Shown piece after piece: positions 34,601-35,338 of a stretch of 35,338 nucleotides of DNA. Source of the DNA: Calditrichota bacterium (GTDB lineage Bacteria > Electryoneota > B3-LCP); NCBI GenBank assembly GCA_020051775.1, contig JAGVQJ010000076.1, positions 1-35,338 on the forward strand, in the 5' to 3' direction. The position numbers and the translations under genes were made by a program. Position 1 is the first letter of the stretch. Every line of letters starts with the position of its first letter. The notes beneath the pieces are model-generated. The model did not search any database and was not told the origin of the DNA. It worked only from the letters and a program-made list of their open reading frames with translations.

Positions 34601-35025
34601 ATTTCTACAACGCCTACGCCGGAGATTATCCTGCCATCGTCTGGTCTACCGACGCTTTCATGTTCACCAAGTTGGGATCCGGGAATCAGAATCCCGGACT
34701 CGGGGATTGGGCCTGCACGGGCGAATTGTTCCCGGGCGAGCAGCCAGTGGCTGCTTCTATCCCTTCGGGTTTGGAACTGGGGATTTCTCCCAATCCCTTC
34801 AATCCCGCCGCAGCTATCCGCTATCAGCTATCAGTGATCAGCACGGTTAGTGTGAAAGTTTATGATACTGCCGGGAGGTTGGTCGCTACGTTGGTGGAAG
34901 GACAACAAGAGGCGGGGACGCACACGGCGACATTCGATGGATCGAAGCTAGCGTCAGGAATCTATTTCGTGCGCCTGCAAGCGGGGGAATTTAAGGCGGT
35001 GAGGAAGTTGGTGCTGCTGAAGTAG
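31657..35025 (+). CDS. Secreted M28-family metallopeptidase-like protein with type IX-type C-terminal tail
   Basis: 1122 residues. CGGAGG lies 5 bases before ATG31657. The signal peptide is MHRHRWMVLWLLIGLPTLLWA; a propeptide-like segment (22-150) follows. The M28 domain (about 160-435) shows metal ligands His240 (AHYDATA), Asp260 (GADDDASG), Glu293 (FAGNEQGLIGS), Asp in NADMIGY and His in YSDHAPFWD. Asn292 occupies the place of the catalytic Glu in the usual EE pair. Then come two CARDB-like repeats (about 440-670), a beta domain with FTNGDQTLYVNLPFTLNYYG and FWDDLQPN (690-890), a domain from about 898 (LTPVNPPIQIPASGG) shared with the beta-helix protein, and the sorting tail (SPNPFNPAAAIRY ... 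VYDTAGRLVATLVEG ... SGIYFVRLQAG ... KLVLLK). Confidence 0.9.
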   Translation: MHRHRWMVLWLLIGLPTLLWAENLSVVVHGDLVNQPQLLERMGFQLRTRVGEQLIGTLPSGLDRLPEGVTRLSVPAENLSDLYILDDRSAAQAPEAAQMLTVIYAGTGWALVQANPGALNALSSAGVHFRAVGTGTMRPQAPLPPGGETDVIHPYVGVILSQVSSASYQNYLQTLQDFVSRNTYNASCDSAANWIRQTFQSFGLTATIDSFQIGAYTKFNIIAEKPGTSQPNQVYFMTAHYDATAGLPIFPEASAPGADDDASGAAAVLECARVVAQNSFTRTVRFVLFAGNEQGLIGSEDYVAGLPTTQTYLGSFNADMIGYSGADPWPPDLVVYHNGTTGSAALAGKIAEASNAYASGFLQTIQLSDAQMIYSDHAPFWDRNIPAISAMEDEAWGDDLNPFYHSVNDLVTHLDMPYALDVMKVLLASLADLAIPLGSPGAVLTAANPAINDSLGNGNHQLEYGEFVYMALPIVNAGNSGATGVNVTLSENDPYLTIVDNQQFYGNIAALDTVTIYNAFSADVSDTVPDEHPFALTAHITAGSSQWQSQVLLVAHAPNLTVTSVTVYDSISGNENGVLEPGETADVAVTLLNEGSWQAIGLTATISSGSAFVIIQTPTQSYGTLTPGSGSTRSYRLMVTPNAPLYFQADFDLDCTVSGGWRQTCSFSLMAGDPTLQPTGPDAYGYMAYESGDAPFGQPYAWVEIDPGQGGPGTELDFTNGDQTLYVNLPFTLNYYGQEFSEISVNSNGWIACGHTTNTTYLNTNIPNPYGPSAMIAGFWDDLQPNVTGSVSVYYDSLEGCAIVEFYDVRHYNPSTAHETFQYILYDPAIHSTLTGDGEILLQYNLVALSTSCTIGIENPSQTMGIQYLYNDTYASTAGPVDDGKAILFTTGRYIPQVEVTLTPVNPPIQIPASGGNFNFTVALANNDTIAYNVDAWCDITLPNGSPYGPMLGPVNLTMNPALSISRLRNQAVPGAAPAGTYFYNAYAGDYPAIVWSTDAFMFTKLGSGNQNPGLGDWACTGELFPGEQPVAASIPSGLELGISPNPFNPAAAIRYQLSVISTVSVKVYDTAGRLVATLVEGQQEAGTHTATFDGSKLASGIYFVRLQAGEFKAVRKLVLLK

Positions 35026-35090
35026 CCCTCACCCCGCCCTTAAGAACGGGGCTACAAATCGAAGAAGCCCCATGAATGGGGCTCAACAAT
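35026..35090. repeat. GC-rich palindromic intergenic element
   Basis: AGCCCC (35066-35071) pairs with GGGGCT (35078-35083) around loop ATGAAT, and a second GGGGCT at 35048-35053 offers an alternative pairing with the same AGCCCC. No T run follows. The arrangement resembles a dispersed REP-type element and could act as an mRNA end for the M28 gene. Confidence 0.45.
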
Positions 35091-35162
35091 CGCGTTATGA
35101 GTCATTCCGGCAAGGGCTTATCCAGCACGGACCACTACATGACACGTATTTCACTGATTGCA

Positions 35163-35191
35163 CGGATTAAAAAAGGCGCCGAGGGCGCCTT
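35163..35191 (-). terminator. Rho-independent terminator of the window-edge minus-strand gene
   Basis: On the minus strand AAGGCGCC (35191-35184), loop CTC, GGCGCCTT (35180-35173) form an 8-base perfect stem followed by more T (run of T through 35169). It lies about 48 bases after the stop of the gene entering from the right edge. On the plus strand the tail TTCTTGTT is weaker, so it may be partly bidirectional. Confidence 0.7.
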
Positions 35192-35197
35192 CTTGTT

Positions 35198-35226
35198 CCC
35201 CCTCTTATTAAGGGGGGGTGGGGGGA
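35198..35226. repeat. C-run/G-run hairpin
   Basis: CCCCCT (35198-35203) pairs with AGGGGG (35211-35216), followed by a further G-rich run to 35225. It is a low-complexity palindrome of the kind found as dispersed intergenic repeats. Nothing more can be said. Confidence 0.4.
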
Positions 35227-35238
35227 TTCTTTAACGCG

Positions 35239-35338
35239 TTACTTCACCACCACAGCCTTTACCACCTCTTTCCTATCCCCTGACTCCAGCCGAATTAAAT
35301 ACACTCCCGCTGCTTTGCTCGCCGCGTCCCACGTAAAC
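35239..35338 (-). CDS. C-terminal sorting tail of a secreted protein (cut by window edge)
   Basis: The minus frame ending at TAA (35241-35239) encodes 32 residues ending AAGVYLIRLESG..KEVVKAVVVK. This matches the last strands of the type IX-type/FlgD-Ig-like tails in the beta-helix and M28 proteins (GVYLYRLETG ... KMVLVK and GIYFVRLQAG ... KLVLLK). Only the tail is inside the window, so the protein's function cannot be judged. It would be convergent with the M28 gene. Confidence 0.75.
   Translation of the reverse strand, partial: FTWDAASKAAGVYLIRLESGDRKEVVKAVVVK

Noticed and set aside
1..35338. CRISPR arrays, complete insertion sequences or prophage genes
   Set aside because: No regularly spaced direct repeats, transposase, integrase or phage structural genes were seen on either strand.

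Overview
The window comes from a diderm (Gram-negative type) bacterium, most likely an uncultured lineage of the FCB superphylum (relatives of Zixibacteria, KSB1 or Marinimicrobia). The reasons are lipid A genes (lpxB, lpxK), Omp85/TamB outer-membrane genes, and at least three large secreted proteins ending in a FlgD-Ig-like/type IX-type C-terminal tail of the form NPFN...DTAGR.V.TLV.G...AG.H...FDG..LASG.Y..RL..G......K.VL.K. No marker in the window fixes the phylum.

Layout. 1-3417 (+): end of one SGNH hydrolase, a second tandem SGNH hydrolase, a small EamA-type membrane protein, a CDF cation exporter and an orphan NuoI-like ferredoxin. 3469-6792 (+): endonuclease IV, then an overlapping PAS histidine kinase and NtrC-type sigma-54 regulator pair. 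6990-7698 (+): an IscU-fold protein that has lost its three cluster cysteines, and a 68-residue half-rubrerythrin. 7898-11786 (-): a secreted beta-helix protein, then a methyltransferase overlapping an HpnE-like FAD dehydroxylase. 11980-18255 (+): a lipid A operon (Gfo/Idh oxidoreductase, Ste14-like membrane methyltransferase, lpxB, DUF374 acyltransferase, lpxK) with a secreted lamin-tail protein at its end. 18292-24536 (+): a heavy-metal efflux cassette made of a small Cys/His exported protein, a TolC-family channel, a membrane fusion lipoprotein and a CzcA-type RND pump. 24963-30901 (+): a tamB and tamA/bamA-like pair. 30902-31656: gene-poor, with a tRNA relic, a terminator and tRNA-Glu(CUC) on the minus strand. 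31657-35025 (+): a large secreted M28-family protein. 35239-end (-): tail of another secreted protein.

How the genes fit together. The lpx cluster, TamA/TamB and the RND pump all serve the outer envelope. The lipid A cluster pairs a GnnA-like oxidoreductase with a Ste14-like methyltransferase, a combination that recalls Leptospira lipid A (diamino sugar, methylated 1-phosphate). Four strong sigma-70-type promoters with exactly 17-base spacing precede the half-rubrerythrin, the beta-helix gene, the lipid A operon and the M28 gene.

The most unusual points are the cysteine-less IscU homologue, the M28 protein with Asn at the catalytic Glu position, lpxB without an ATG/GTG/TTG start before its conserved N-terminus, the CDF transporter with HxxxH in place of HxxxD, and an unnamed domain shared by two otherwise unrelated secreted proteins. 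No CRISPR array, complete insertion sequence or prophage was seen.
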